Origin: a virus | Strand: one strand, 5' to 3' | IMG/VR virus record: IMGVR_UViG_3300042935_001483 | Location: 1-64,000 of that record | Length of the DNA: 64,000 bases | Translations under genes and position numbers: made by a program | The notes under the pieces: generated by a model | What the model was told of the DNA's origin: nothing | The model's input: the letters and a program-made list of their open reading frames with translations, nothing else | The model's database searches: none | In this document: in pieces, positions 16,794-24,923 of the stretch | Position numbering within the stretch: the first letter of the stretch is position 1 | Layout of the letters: each line of letters begins with the position of its first letter

Positions 16794-17945
16794 TTAGTTT
16801 CTTGGTTCCCAATAACGACCTTTTCCAAATATTCTTTCAGCAGAACTAACTACGCTTTTTTCACGGTCACTTGCAACGGAAACAACTCGTGGATCAAACC
16901 GGTGCTTGTATCCCCATTTGCCACTCTTGAATTGAGTCAAACCATATTGTGTAGCAATTGATTCTTTACCAGACGGAACATTGAAGAATGTAATACCAGC
17001 CATCTTCGGTTTGTTGGAGTATTGTCCTCGTTCTTCTCTGTCTTCTTTATCATATGCAGAACTGCCAAGTTTTTCTTCTTCACCTTCTTGCATATACAAT
17101 TGATCATCTTGAATTTTTTCATGGACCAATTCATTATTTTGATCATCCAACTCTTCAATTTCTTTATCGCTGAGTGGTGTACCATCCATATAATTTGCAG
17201 CAGAAATATAAGCATCAGAAAAATCTGGATAATCTCTACGATCAACTCCGTCAATTTCAATTGATTTTTCATCAACTTCTTTGCCATTTAGCATAAGAGG
17301 TGTTGATTTATTTTCTTTGATCATCTTCTTTGCGATGTTGGAAAGATTGCGACCCTCATACATGTCATCGCCATCGCCATATTTTTTTTCTAAAACATCA
17401 ACTACTTTATAGAACAAATTTTCTTGTTTTTTGTTTCCCATTGAATTCCAAAATGCTTGAAGCTTTTTGTTTTTTGGATCGTTTATGACAAATTCTTCGA
17501 AGTCATCATAAGATATGTTTTCTGGAGAATCTACATCAACATAGTTCATCCAATCTTCTGCTTTTTTTGCAAGAGATTTTATCAACTTGGCTTCATTACC
17601 ACCAGCAGGAGCCTTGGTTGGAGTTGCCGTTTTTGATGAAAGTTTGTAATTTACTGGAGTTGGTTGGTCGTCACCGTAATAATCTGGGTCTGCTTTCAGT
17701 GCCTTATTATACAAATATGTTGACACCATATCATGTATTTCGTTCTTCTGCTTGCTGCTCAACTTGTTCCAAAAATTTAGAATCTTCTTGTTGTTGGAAT
17801 CTTCAATTGCAGATTGTAGACCGGAAATATCAATGTCGTGTGCAGCATCAAGACCAATCATATCTTGGTACTTGGTGGCCTCTCTAGCAAGATATTGCAC
17901 AATCTTTTTGATTGCTGTTTCGTTTGGTATTGTTGCTTCGTTCAT
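16794..17945 (-). CDS. Head-module protein with tandem duplicated helical domain
   Basis: 383 residues, family not recognised. Residues about 11-90 and 118-190 are two copies of a helical unit; each ends with KKIL/KKLQ-x-FWN (FWN at 58-60 and 165-167) and a Lys-rich helix. At 200-212 comes NLSNIAKKMIKEN, nearly the same as the N-terminus of the neighbouring gene product (NLTDIAKKIIKED, 18580-19122), so a targeting-type signal is embedded in the middle. The C-terminal third (about 310-383) is a compact basic region (ITFFNVPSGKES, FGKGRYWEPRN). It lies 6 bases after the prohead protease gene. A prohead cargo or core role is inferred. Confidence 0.6.
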   Translation of the reverse strand: MNEATIPNETAIKKIVQYLAREATKYQDMIGLDAAHDIDISGLQSAIEDSNNKKILNFWNKLSSKQKNEIHDMVSTYLYNKALKADPDYYGDDQPTPVNYKLSSKTATPTKAPAGGNEAKLIKSLAKKAEDWMNYVDVDSPENISYDDFEEFVINDPKNKKLQAFWNSMGNKKQENLFYKVVDVLEKKYGDGDDMYEGRNLSNIAKKMIKENKSTPLMLNGKEVDEKSIEIDGVDRRDYPDFSDAYISAANYMDGTPLSDKEIEELDDQNNELVHEKIQDDQLYMQEGEEEKLGSSAYDKEDREERGQYSNKPKMAGITFFNVPSGKESIATQYGLTQFKSGKWGYKHRFDPRVVSVASDREKSVVSSAERIFGKGRYWEPRN

Positions 17946-17951
17946 AATTTT

Positions 17952-18578
17952 TTAACGGGTTTCTGATAATATATCACGAATGATATTTTCAATTTTTAGA
18001 TATTTGTTGATGTCTTTGCGATCTTGATTGCCGCCAATCAATTGTTTTTCACGATTGATGCCTTCGGCAAGATTCATATAAGCACCGCGTGTGCTTGGTG
18101 AAGATACAAGGTCAAAGCACAATAGTTCAAAGTCGTCTTGTACTTCAACAGTGTTTTCATTCACATTGCGAACACTTCCCAAACCGCGACTGCTAATACC
18201 AATGCGAATATTGTTTCTAATCAAATCTCTTGCAATATTACCACTTGGTGTAGTTAGAATTTCAATTGTACCAACCACAGTATCACCTTCCCAGTGACAT
18301 TCTGTGACATTGTGGCATACATTCTTTAGATTGATGATACTGGATTCTGGATGATCAAGTTCACCCAGAGCACGACGTTCTTTGATGATTTGTTGATATT
18401 TTTCAACTTCACGCTCTAATACTTCGCGTGGATATACACGACCATTATGATTCTTTTCACCGGCTTTTTGTAATGGACCTTTGAGAACCAATGGACCACC
18501 AGTATTTGCTTTTGCTTCTGTAAGCATCTGCGGAGTAATATCAAATGGTATAAAATCTACTAATAGTTGTTTGCTCAT
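17952..18578 (-). CDS. 21: Prohead core protease gp21
   Basis: 208 residues from the ATG at 18578 (MSKQLLVDFIPF), close to T4 gp21 (212); a longer frame would overlap the preceding gene. Serine-protease motifs are clear: NGRVYPREVLEREV, LGELDHPESS (His76) and IGISSRGLGSV (Ser129/130), with an Asp region FDLVSSPS near 156. This is the herpesvirus-assemblin-like fold of prohead proteases that cut scaffold and targeting peptides at (L/I)-x-E sites. Its own C-terminus (IIRDILSE|TR) has such a site, as expected for self-cleavage. It lies within the head module between small possible substrates. Confidence 0.95.
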   Translation of the reverse strand: MSKQLLVDFIPFDITPQMLTEAKANTGGPLVLKGPLQKAGEKNHNGRVYPREVLEREVEKYQQIIKERRALGELDHPESSIINLKNVCHNVTECHWEGDTVVGTIEILTTPSGNIARDLIRNNIRIGISSRGLGSVRNVNENTVEVQDDFELLCFDLVSSPSTRGAYMNLAEGINREKQLIGGNQDRKDINKYLKIENIIRDILSETR

Positions 18579-18579
18579 A

Positions 18580-19122
18580 TTATTTACTTTGTATAATGTT
18601 TCGTTTAGAAGCAATACCCATGGTTTGTGGATATTGAATACCACCAACTTGACCACGAGTCAAACTTGCTGGAGCTTGTGATTTTGCTTGAGGAGCATCA
18701 TTTACTTGTATTTGTGAATCATCCAAATAATATTCATTTTCTGATTCATTGCCTTCTTTTCCGATGAATACAATATAATATTTGTCTTTCATATAACGAA
18801 CCTCAATGTTATTGACATAAACGTTATATTCTTTTTCAATTTGACCAACACTGCCTTTGGATGCTTTTACAACTGCATTCTTTTTTAGAAATGATTTCTT
18901 TAGTTCATCGGCCAGTTTTTTTACAGCAGCATCTTCTTGCTTTTCCAATTCCGTCTTGAAGTTCTTGAACTGATTTGAAATGTCAATCATTTTGGCATTT
19001 GGTGTAGCAGGAGGCGTGACCGCAGTTGGCGCACGGCCAGTTGACATAGCACCAGCAGCAGATGGATTGTTGCCCCATGTGTCTTCTTTGATAATCTTTT
19101 TAGCAATGTCTGTTAGATTCAT
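18580..19122 (-). CDS. Small head-module protein with targeting-like N-terminus
   Basis: 180 residues from the ATG at 19122 (MNLTDIAKKIIKE|DTWGN), chosen because it begins just after the stop of the upstream gene (19128) and because the N-terminal helix matches a segment inside the product of 16794-17945. Residues 15-45 are an Ala/Thr/Pro linker, 50-90 a Lys-rich helix, 90-140 a beta region (YNVYVNNIEVRYMKDKYYIVFIG), and the end is Gln/Ala-rich. No catalytic motif is visible. It is probably a core or cargo protein cut after IKE. Confidence 0.6.
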   Translation of the reverse strand: MNLTDIAKKIIKEDTWGNNPSAAGAMSTGRAPTAVTPPATPNAKMIDISNQFKNFKTELEKQEDAAVKKLADELKKSFLKKNAVVKASKGSVGQIEKEYNVYVNNIEVRYMKDKYYIVFIGKEGNESENEYYLDDSQIQVNDAPQAKSQAPASLTRGQVGGIQYPQTMGIASKRNIIQSK

Positions 19123-19127
19123 AAATT

Positions 19128-19619
19128 TTATTTTTTTCCCATTCTGTTGATTCTTTTGGCAATTTCTTTCAATCGACCGTGAATTTCTTTCATGTCTGGT
19201 TGAGTACGTGCCCACAAACTTGTGGCTGGAACATCTGCTTCTGTCTTTAGACGTTCGCAGATGTTTAATAGATATTCAACTTCACCAAGCATCTTCTTTG
19301 CTTGATTGATGCCATATGAAATTTTGGCATGATTTTTCATCATATCACTATCTTTAAAATTACGATAGCGGCTGCGACCTTCCATAATACCAATATCACG
19401 ACGCAATGTTAGTGTTTCACCTTCGCCAACTGTTGTATCATCTGTGTCTTCTTTGCCTACAACTTTGCCACCTGGCATACTATGTTCAGCAGATTTCTTT
19501 TTGCTTTTGTGACCACGAAATGCTGCTGGTGTTTGATAACCAGCAACAGCACCCGTTGATGTCATTTCTTCAATGACTTCTTCAACAAGCTCGCGAAGTA
19601 TTTCTTTGGTGTCTTTCAT
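19128..19619 (-). CDS. Small head-module protein with targeting-like N-terminus
   Basis: 163 residues. The N-terminus MKDTKEILRELVEEVIEE|MTS is an acidic amphipathic helix ending with an I-E-E type site. After a Gly/Ser/Lys linker (25-75) comes a helical domain (KISYGINQAKKMLGEVEYLL; KEIHGRLKEIAKRINRM). No known enzyme motif. It sits between equally small genes in the head operon. The inferred role is prohead core or packaged protein. Confidence 0.6.
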   Translation of the reverse strand: MKDTKEILRELVEEVIEEMTSTGAVAGYQTPAAFRGHKSKKKSAEHSMPGGKVVGKEDTDDTTVGEGETLTLRRDIGIMEGRSRYRNFKDSDMMKNHAKISYGINQAKKMLGEVEYLLNICERLKTEADVPATSLWARTQPDMKEIHGRLKEIAKRINRMGKK

Positions 19620-19622
19620 ATT

Positions 19623-19931
19623 TTATTTTCCAATATATCCAACAAATGCATGATCTGATGGAGCATTGTTTACAATATACCAAGCTGATGTGTCTGAAAC
19701 CTTGATTCCCATCTCTCTAACATCTTCTCCTTGCATTAATGTTGCTTTTGTCCAATTATTTGCCATTGATATATCGCATCCACCATCTTTGACAAGTTTA
19801 TACGGCTTTAAACTATACAACTCTTTAGAATCAACAAAATAGATGTATTTTCCAACAACCTTTTGTGGCTGTGTGGATTCATAATCATTTATTGTTTCTC
19901 TGATTAGTTGTTTTAGTTCTGATTTTTTCAT
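19623..19931 (-). CDS. Small head-module protein with targeting-like N-terminus
   Basis: 102 residues. MKKSELKQLIRETINDYE|ST is almost the same as the starts of the products of 47587-48120 (MKRSELKQLIKEVIQE) and 63034-63486 (MKKNELVDIIRTIVKEE). The remaining 80 residues form a beta-rich domain (YIYFVDSKELYSL; SAWYIVNNAPSDHAFVGYIG). Function unknown. The repeated N-terminus on otherwise unrelated proteins strongly suggests a transferable targeting signal. Confidence 0.6.
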   Translation of the reverse strand: MKKSELKQLIRETINDYESTQPQKVVGKYIYFVDSKELYSLKPYKLVKDGGCDISMANNWTKATLMQGEDVREMGIKVSDTSAWYIVNNAPSDHAFVGYIGK

Positions 19932-19935
19932 AATT

Positions 19936-20811
19936 TTATTTTAGGTTTTTTAGTTCTTTTACAAGTTCATAGCTCAACATTAGAGCCATGATTTGATTTT
20001 CTTTGACTAATGTACCCTTGGATATCTTGTCCAATTGATTTAATGTTTCATCAAGTTTGATGCGAACAACATCATTGTTCACATATGATTTAAGTTCATT
20101 GATTTCTTTGCGAACAATTGGAACTTCATTGTTGATATATTGACGCAACGAGTTTGTGTTGCTGATATTATTGATATATTCACGAATAAGAATTTTTTGC
20201 TTTTCATCCAATCCTTTATATTTTTCATTGAATGAATCAACAAGCAATTTATAAGCAAGCAAACGAACATCTTCATTTTGTTGCTGATATACTTTGACCA
20301 AATCTTTCTTTTCATCTTCACTAACCAAACGAGTTGGTGTTTTTGGCGCAGCAATGCTTTCTACAATACATGTACGAGCTTTGAAAATTTCACGAGGATC
20401 ACAATCAACTGAATTTACACTTTCTTCAAATACTTTATAAATGCTCGCAAGCAATTTATAATTTGAAATACTACCTTTGAGAAAATCATCCAATGGATAG
20501 TTTTCACGAATTTCTTTTATCAAATTATACTTTTGTAGATTTAATGCACGTTCATCCAACTTTGTTCTGGTACGAATAATTTGTTCAAGTAGTCTATCGG
20601 CAGAAGTTTGATCCTTGGTCTTATCTTCCATGATTATGCGATATAATCTATTTTCTCTACCAAGTTCAGTAGATTCTGAAAAATAATCACGCAATATTGC
20701 ATTGGCCTTTGAATCTTCCTGACCATTTAGAATGTCGGCGGTTACTTGACGCACCAACAGTTCAAATAGTATTCCGGCATTCTTATACTTAGAGTGTTTC
20801 AGCTTCTTCAT
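19936..20811 (-). CDS. Conserved helical head-module protein
   Basis: 291 residues, almost entirely helical. It starts MKKLKHSKYKNAGILFELLVRQV, a form I associate with conserved uncharacterised proteins near the portal gene of T4-like phages of aquatic bacteria. No catalytic motif, signal peptide or membrane segment is seen. An ATATTTATA motif lies 14 bases before the ATG. It follows the portal gene and begins the chain of small core genes. It may be a core or packaging accessory factor; this is from position only. Confidence 0.6.
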   Translation of the reverse strand: MKKLKHSKYKNAGILFELLVRQVTADILNGQEDSKANAILRDYFSESTELGRENRLYRIIMEDKTKDQTSADRLLEQIIRTRTKLDERALNLQKYNLIKEIRENYPLDDFLKGSISNYKLLASIYKVFEESVNSVDCDPREIFKARTCIVESIAAPKTPTRLVSEDEKKDLVKVYQQQNEDVRLLAYKLLVDSFNEKYKGLDEKQKILIREYINNISNTNSLRQYINNEVPIVRKEINELKSYVNNDVVRIKLDETLNQLDKISKGTLVKENQIMALMLSYELVKELKNLK

Positions 20812-20825
20812 ACGGTTTTATTATT

Positions 20826-20834
20826 TATAAATAT
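20826..20834 (-). promoter_or_regulatory. ATATTTATA motif upstream of 19936-20811
   Basis: Coding-strand ATATTTATA, 14 bases before the ATG at 20811, in the 49-base gap after the portal gene. Confidence 0.4.
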
Positions 20835-20860
20835 GTGTGTGGGTGATAAAAACTCATATT

Positions 20861-22807
20861 TTAGAGTGGTTTATCATCATCAATTATATTAGACTCATCC
20901 ATAATAGATTTTTTTTCGGTTATTATTTTCTTGTTTTTATTATTATACTTGTCCATCAATGACTTTTTTATACGTTTCAAATCTTCGTCCATGCTCAACG
21001 CACCGCCTCTGTATATATGAGTCGTTCTGCGGTCTGACTTGGACTTTTCTTTGTTTTGTCCGTTGCCAAGAATATCTTCGCCGCGTGTTTTTGTGAATGT
21101 GTCACTATATTCTTCTTTTTTTCCTTCTTGACTTGGGCGAATTCCTAGTTCGCGCTCTTTGCGAGTTTCTTCATCCAGAATTGGTTCATCTGCGTTCTTT
21201 TCTTCTTCCAGTGGAGGCAAGCCACCAGCGTTTTCGCCGCCAGAGTCTCCACCTCCACCACCAGAGTCTTCACCGCCGCCGAGGTCTGGAAGTTCACCAC
21301 CTCCACCGCCCATATCTCCACCGCCACCCCCGCCACCTTCTTCACTTGAGGCAAATGCTGGATCACTTCCTTCTTCCTCAATTTGTTTAAATCTCCAAAC
21401 ATCTTTTTTATCCTGCACAACATCTTTTTTGATATATTCAATCTCATCCTCAGACAGTTTGAATACATTTTCATATATCCAATTTCTACTAAACATGGTA
21501 CTTTCCATCATGTCCGTGGACAGATTAATTTTATTTTTCCAAATTTCCAACTTTTCTTGTTCAAAAATTGTGGATGGATTACTTAGTTCCAGTTCAAAAT
21601 CAACAAGCGATGAATCTTGATATCCTTGTACATACAAATGTACAATGGCAATTTTAGTAAGTTCTGAAACTAAAATGCGCTGTATACGACCAATGGTGCG
21701 TGAGAATCGAACATCTTCAGCAGCCAACGTGGCTTTGCCAGATAATCCTTCTTCATATCCCAGAAACGCCTTTGGAATCTTTAGCGCCGCCATCATTTTA
21801 TTACGAACATATTCCAAGTCATCTATACCAGTAAATTCCATACCTGGCAATGTATCGATTTTCGTTCCACTGTCGCTGCCACGAACCGGTAGATAAAAAT
21901 CTTCAACCATGTTGTTTAAATTGAAACGAAGATTATAATCTCCAGTTCTCTCGTCAATATACGGCATCTTTTTTACCTGTCCCATTATTTTTTGCATCGT
22001 GGCATCAATATCCGCCGGTGGAATATTACCCACGTCTATGGAAAAAATACGCTTTTCTGGCGCACGCATGATACGATGAATCAACATGGCATCTTCCATG
22101 AGACTCAATTGCTTCCACACACGACGTGCTGGCTCAATCATGCTCTTGCCATATGGTAAGAAATTACTATCGCTCAACAATCTAAAATGAGCAATTTCAA
22201 AGTTTTCATATTCCATACCACCACCCATGCCATCATGTTGATATTTGACATAGTTTAGATTTTTTGGATCGCTACCTTCAATGCGAGTCAATTCATATGG
22301 ACTGATTGGATGTACAAGAAATACACCATATTCTGGTGATATTTCCAACCTCAAGAAAAAATCTCCATACTTACACATGTTTCTTGTCCAACTCCACATG
22401 TTGAATTCAACATTCAAAATATCATAAAACAAATTTTCTAAAATCTTTTTAATATTTTCATTATTAGATTTAATGGTGAGAACTTTGCCATATTCTGACG
22501 GGACGAGGCACTCATCTGAGTAAATGTCCAATGCAGATGCAATGATTGGGTCCATGTCCATAACATCATAATCTCTGAACAGTTCCAAACGACTTGCTTG
22601 ATATGCCATAGACATATCGCGATTATGCAAATTGTATGTACTGCTTCTTAATCTATTAAAACGATCACGCAAACTATTCCTATCCGTTGCATACTGAATT
22701 TCATCGGTATCTATTATCTTAAGCTTCTTGCCACCCACATTACGAACAATAACGTCCGTGCTGAACATTTTCTTCAGTCTACCAAATAAATCTTTTGTGT
22801 TTGCCAT
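20861..22807 (-). CDS. 20: Portal vertex protein gp20
   Basis: 648 residues; T4 gp20 has 524. The core matches gp20-type portals: YQASRLELFRDYDVMDMDPIIASALDIYSDEC, HPISPYELTRIEGSD, YGKSMIEPARRVWKQLSLMEDAMLIHRI with RAPEKRIF, and MAALKIPKAFLGYEEGLSGKATLA. It forms the dodecameric ring through which DNA is packaged. From about residue 485 there is an extra tail of about 160 residues, with Gly-rich acidic tracts (GGGGGGGD) and AGGLPPLEEE, not found in T4. The same AGGLPPL occurs in the core-type protein 16030-16752, suggesting contact. An ATATTTATA motif is 25 bases before the ATG. Confidence 0.95.
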   Translation of the reverse strand: MANTKDLFGRLKKMFSTDVIVRNVGGKKLKIIDTDEIQYATDRNSLRDRFNRLRSSTYNLHNRDMSMAYQASRLELFRDYDVMDMDPIIASALDIYSDECLVPSEYGKVLTIKSNNENIKKILENLFYDILNVEFNMWSWTRNMCKYGDFFLRLEISPEYGVFLVHPISPYELTRIEGSDPKNLNYVKYQHDGMGGGMEYENFEIAHFRLLSDSNFLPYGKSMIEPARRVWKQLSLMEDAMLIHRIMRAPEKRIFSIDVGNIPPADIDATMQKIMGQVKKMPYIDERTGDYNLRFNLNNMVEDFYLPVRGSDSGTKIDTLPGMEFTGIDDLEYVRNKMMAALKIPKAFLGYEEGLSGKATLAAEDVRFSRTIGRIQRILVSELTKIAIVHLYVQGYQDSSLVDFELELSNPSTIFEQEKLEIWKNKINLSTDMMESTMFSRNWIYENVFKLSEDEIEYIKKDVVQDKKDVWRFKQIEEEGSDPAFASSEEGGGGGGGDMGGGGGELPDLGGGEDSGGGGGDSGGENAGGLPPLEEEKNADEPILDEETRKERELGIRPSQEGKKEEYSDTFTKTRGEDILGNGQNKEKSKSDRRTTHIYRGGALSMDEDLKRIKKSLMDKYNNKNKKIITEKKSIMDESNIIDDDKPL

Positions 22808-22832
22808 AGTCTATATATATGAGAGCATAAAG

Positions 22833-22841
22833 TATAAATAT
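22833..22841 (-). promoter_or_regulatory. ATATTTATA motif upstream of the portal gene
   Basis: Coding-strand ATATTTATA, 25 bases before the ATG at 22807, in the 62-base gap after the terminase gene. Confidence 0.4.
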
Positions 22842-22869
22842 AAAGCCATTATATTTTTATAAAAATATA

Positions 22870-24525
22870 TTAATGCAATAACCATGTGAGATCTTCTGCC
22901 TTTGAACCATGAATACTGGGTCCGCCAATATGCATTTGCCACGGATTGTTGTATACTCCAAATGGATTGACACTTTTTCCTGCATTTATAAGCTTTATGT
23001 TATTGTATGCCTGTTGCGATTGGCTGGTGCCTATTCGATCAACAATTGCCATGGTTGCGGCATTTGATTCTTTTCTAAGACGCAATGCAACATCTCTGAT
23101 CCACAATCCAATTCCAATTGCCATTACAAGATCGTCATTATATCCGTCCATTGCTTCGGCTTTTGCGGAAACAGCACCAGACTTCCATATAAAGACTTGA
23201 AGTTCCTCAATAAGACGCTTGCTGTGTACGATAACTTCTTTATTTCTAAAATAACTTTCCAACTTTGATATAACAAGCGGTCTGGTTTTATTTGATGTCG
23301 TAAATCCGGGAGTCATTTTTTTCTCCAACGCGTTTATTTTGTTGGTCATTTGCGTTTCTACATCGACATATTGCAAATCTGAAGAACTGTAAAATAAGTT
23401 TGGATAATTATTATCTAACACTTCTTGTATCACAGCCCATCCAACATTGGCATTTTCTATAACAAGTAGCGCGTTGTTGTACTCGGTTGCCATCGTCATC
23501 AATGCTCTGGCATATTCCTTTGTTGGAATTTTTCCTTTATATTCTGCAACTTGTTCCATTGTTTCTATATCAAATATCTGGGCGGCACTAAAGTCCGACG
23601 CATCTCCACGAGCAACGTCCGCACTAACCATATATGATTTACCGGCAACTGGATACTTGAATATCCAATAACCTTTGTCGATTCCACGCTTTTCTATTGG
23701 ATCAATTGCGTGATTTTTTTCATACCATTGAAGTAGTGAAATATCAATAACGGTATTACCTGATGTGCTAAATTCACAATCGCATTCTTGTGCTGCACCT
23801 TTTTCTCCAGACAACTTTGTTTGATCGTCACGCCATTTTTGGTTGCGTTCTGGATGATGATGCCAAGGCAAACTGATACGATTCATGTTGTTTAGTCCAG
23901 ATTCGCTTTCTGTCCACATTTTGTGAAACCAATTACCTACGCCATTTGGTGTAGATAGCACAACCGCTTTACCACCAGTAGCCAAAGTGTATTGAGAAGA
24001 CAACCATATTTCGTCAATATTGTCGATGAACGCGGCTTCGTCGATTATCAACAAAGATGCGGCACCTGAACGACCGGCTGTACCTGCCGATGAAATAGCA
24101 ACAATCTTTGAACCGTTGGATAGTTTCAATGACAGTCGATTGTCTTCTGATTCTTTCAGTTTCAACCAACTTGGTAGATTGTCATTGGCAAAACGAACCT
24201 TGGTTACAATTGCTTTGGATGTTTCTTGCGTGATACTTAAACAAATGATTTCTTTGTTTTCATGAAACGTCATGAGCCACAATGAATACGCAGCAACCAG
24301 TGTAGTAATACCCATCTGACGACTTTTGAGAATAATGTTTTGGTCATACTTGATCAAGTCGGCCAAAGTTTTGTCTTGAAATGGATAAGTAAGAAATGGC
24401 AGTGTGCCGCGAATAGGATGTTGAATTTTCACATACTTCTTCATGAAGTATATCGGATCTTTCAAGCACTTGACATATTCTATCTTGATTATGTCCTTTA
24501 AATTTTGAGTGCTAGACTCAGACAT
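22870..24525 (-). CDS. 17: Terminase large subunit gp17
   Basis: 551 residues; T4 gp17 has 610. ATPase motifs: Walker A-like LKSRQMGITT (66-75), Walker B LLIIDEAAF (158-166, with Asp162-Glu163) and coupling motif VLSTPNG (189-194). Nuclease motifs of the RNase-H-like domain follow: MVSADVARGD (Asp303) and, later, VIENANVGWAV and GYNDDLVMAIGIG. The motor cuts concatemers and pumps DNA through the portal. The gene overlaps the small gene 24518-24904 by 8 bases and precedes the portal gene directly; the T4 genes 18 and 19 that would lie between are absent here. Confidence 0.95.
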   Translation of the reverse strand: MSESSTQNLKDIIKIEYVKCLKDPIYFMKKYVKIQHPIRGTLPFLTYPFQDKTLADLIKYDQNIILKSRQMGITTLVAAYSLWLMTFHENKEIICLSITQETSKAIVTKVRFANDNLPSWLKLKESEDNRLSLKLSNGSKIVAISSAGTAGRSGAASLLIIDEAAFIDNIDEIWLSSQYTLATGGKAVVLSTPNGVGNWFHKMWTESESGLNNMNRISLPWHHHPERNQKWRDDQTKLSGEKGAAQECDCEFSTSGNTVIDISLLQWYEKNHAIDPIEKRGIDKGYWIFKYPVAGKSYMVSADVARGDASDFSAAQIFDIETMEQVAEYKGKIPTKEYARALMTMATEYNNALLVIENANVGWAVIQEVLDNNYPNLFYSSSDLQYVDVETQMTNKINALEKKMTPGFTTSNKTRPLVISKLESYFRNKEVIVHSKRLIEELQVFIWKSGAVSAKAEAMDGYNDDLVMAIGIGLWIRDVALRLRKESNAATMAIVDRIGTSQSQQAYNNIKLINAGKSVNPFGVYNNPWQMHIGGPSIHGSKAEDLTWLLH

Positions 24526-24904
24526 AACCCATCTCCGTGTAATATTTATATAATGGATCTGAGTATCGTATATATACTACATTTGGTATATTTTGATTTA
24601 CGTACTTTTTAAATTGATCGGCGGATATGTCTAATATTTTTCCCTCCACATTTACCCAATCATGATTAACTTGATACTCATCAAATTCTTCATCCTCTTC
24701 TGATCTGTATTTCCATGCACCGGGTTCATCAAGTGTGAATATTCCCATTACATGATTGGATCGTATTCCTTTTTTATTCAAATCGGAAACCAGTTCTTGT
24801 GACATAAATTCACACTTACCATTTGAGGACGGAAATTTTTTTTTAACTTTTTCGGCAATAGCTAAAATAATTTGATCTGAAGGTATAAACTGCTGCAATT
24901 CCAT
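24518..24904 (-). CDS. Small papain-like / transglutaminase-like fold protein candidate
   Basis: 128 residues. A possible Cys-His-Asp triad can be read: Cys31 at the start of a helix (GKCEFMSQELVSDL), His81 in VNHDWVNVEGKILD, and Asp92 in KILDISADQF. This order and spacing, with strand WVNVEGKILDIS after the His, is typical of transglutaminase-like/papain-fold proteins in phages. No signal peptide. It overlaps terminase by 8 bases and so is probably translationally coupled. Activity (protease, amidase or transferase) is not provable here and the protein could be an inactive fold member. Confidence 0.5.
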   Translation of the reverse strand: MELQQFIPSDQIILAIAEKVKKKFPSSNGKCEFMSQELVSDLNKKGIRSNHVMGIFTLDEPGAWKYRSEEDEEFDEYQVNHDWVNVEGKILDISADQFKKYVNQNIPNVVYIRYSDPLYKYYTEMGYV

Positions 24905-24923
24905 ATCCTATATATATTGCGTA

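Noticed and set aside
21097-21620. Plus-strand Ser/Pro- and His-rich open frames
   Set aside because: Antisense of the glycine-rich tail of the portal gene.
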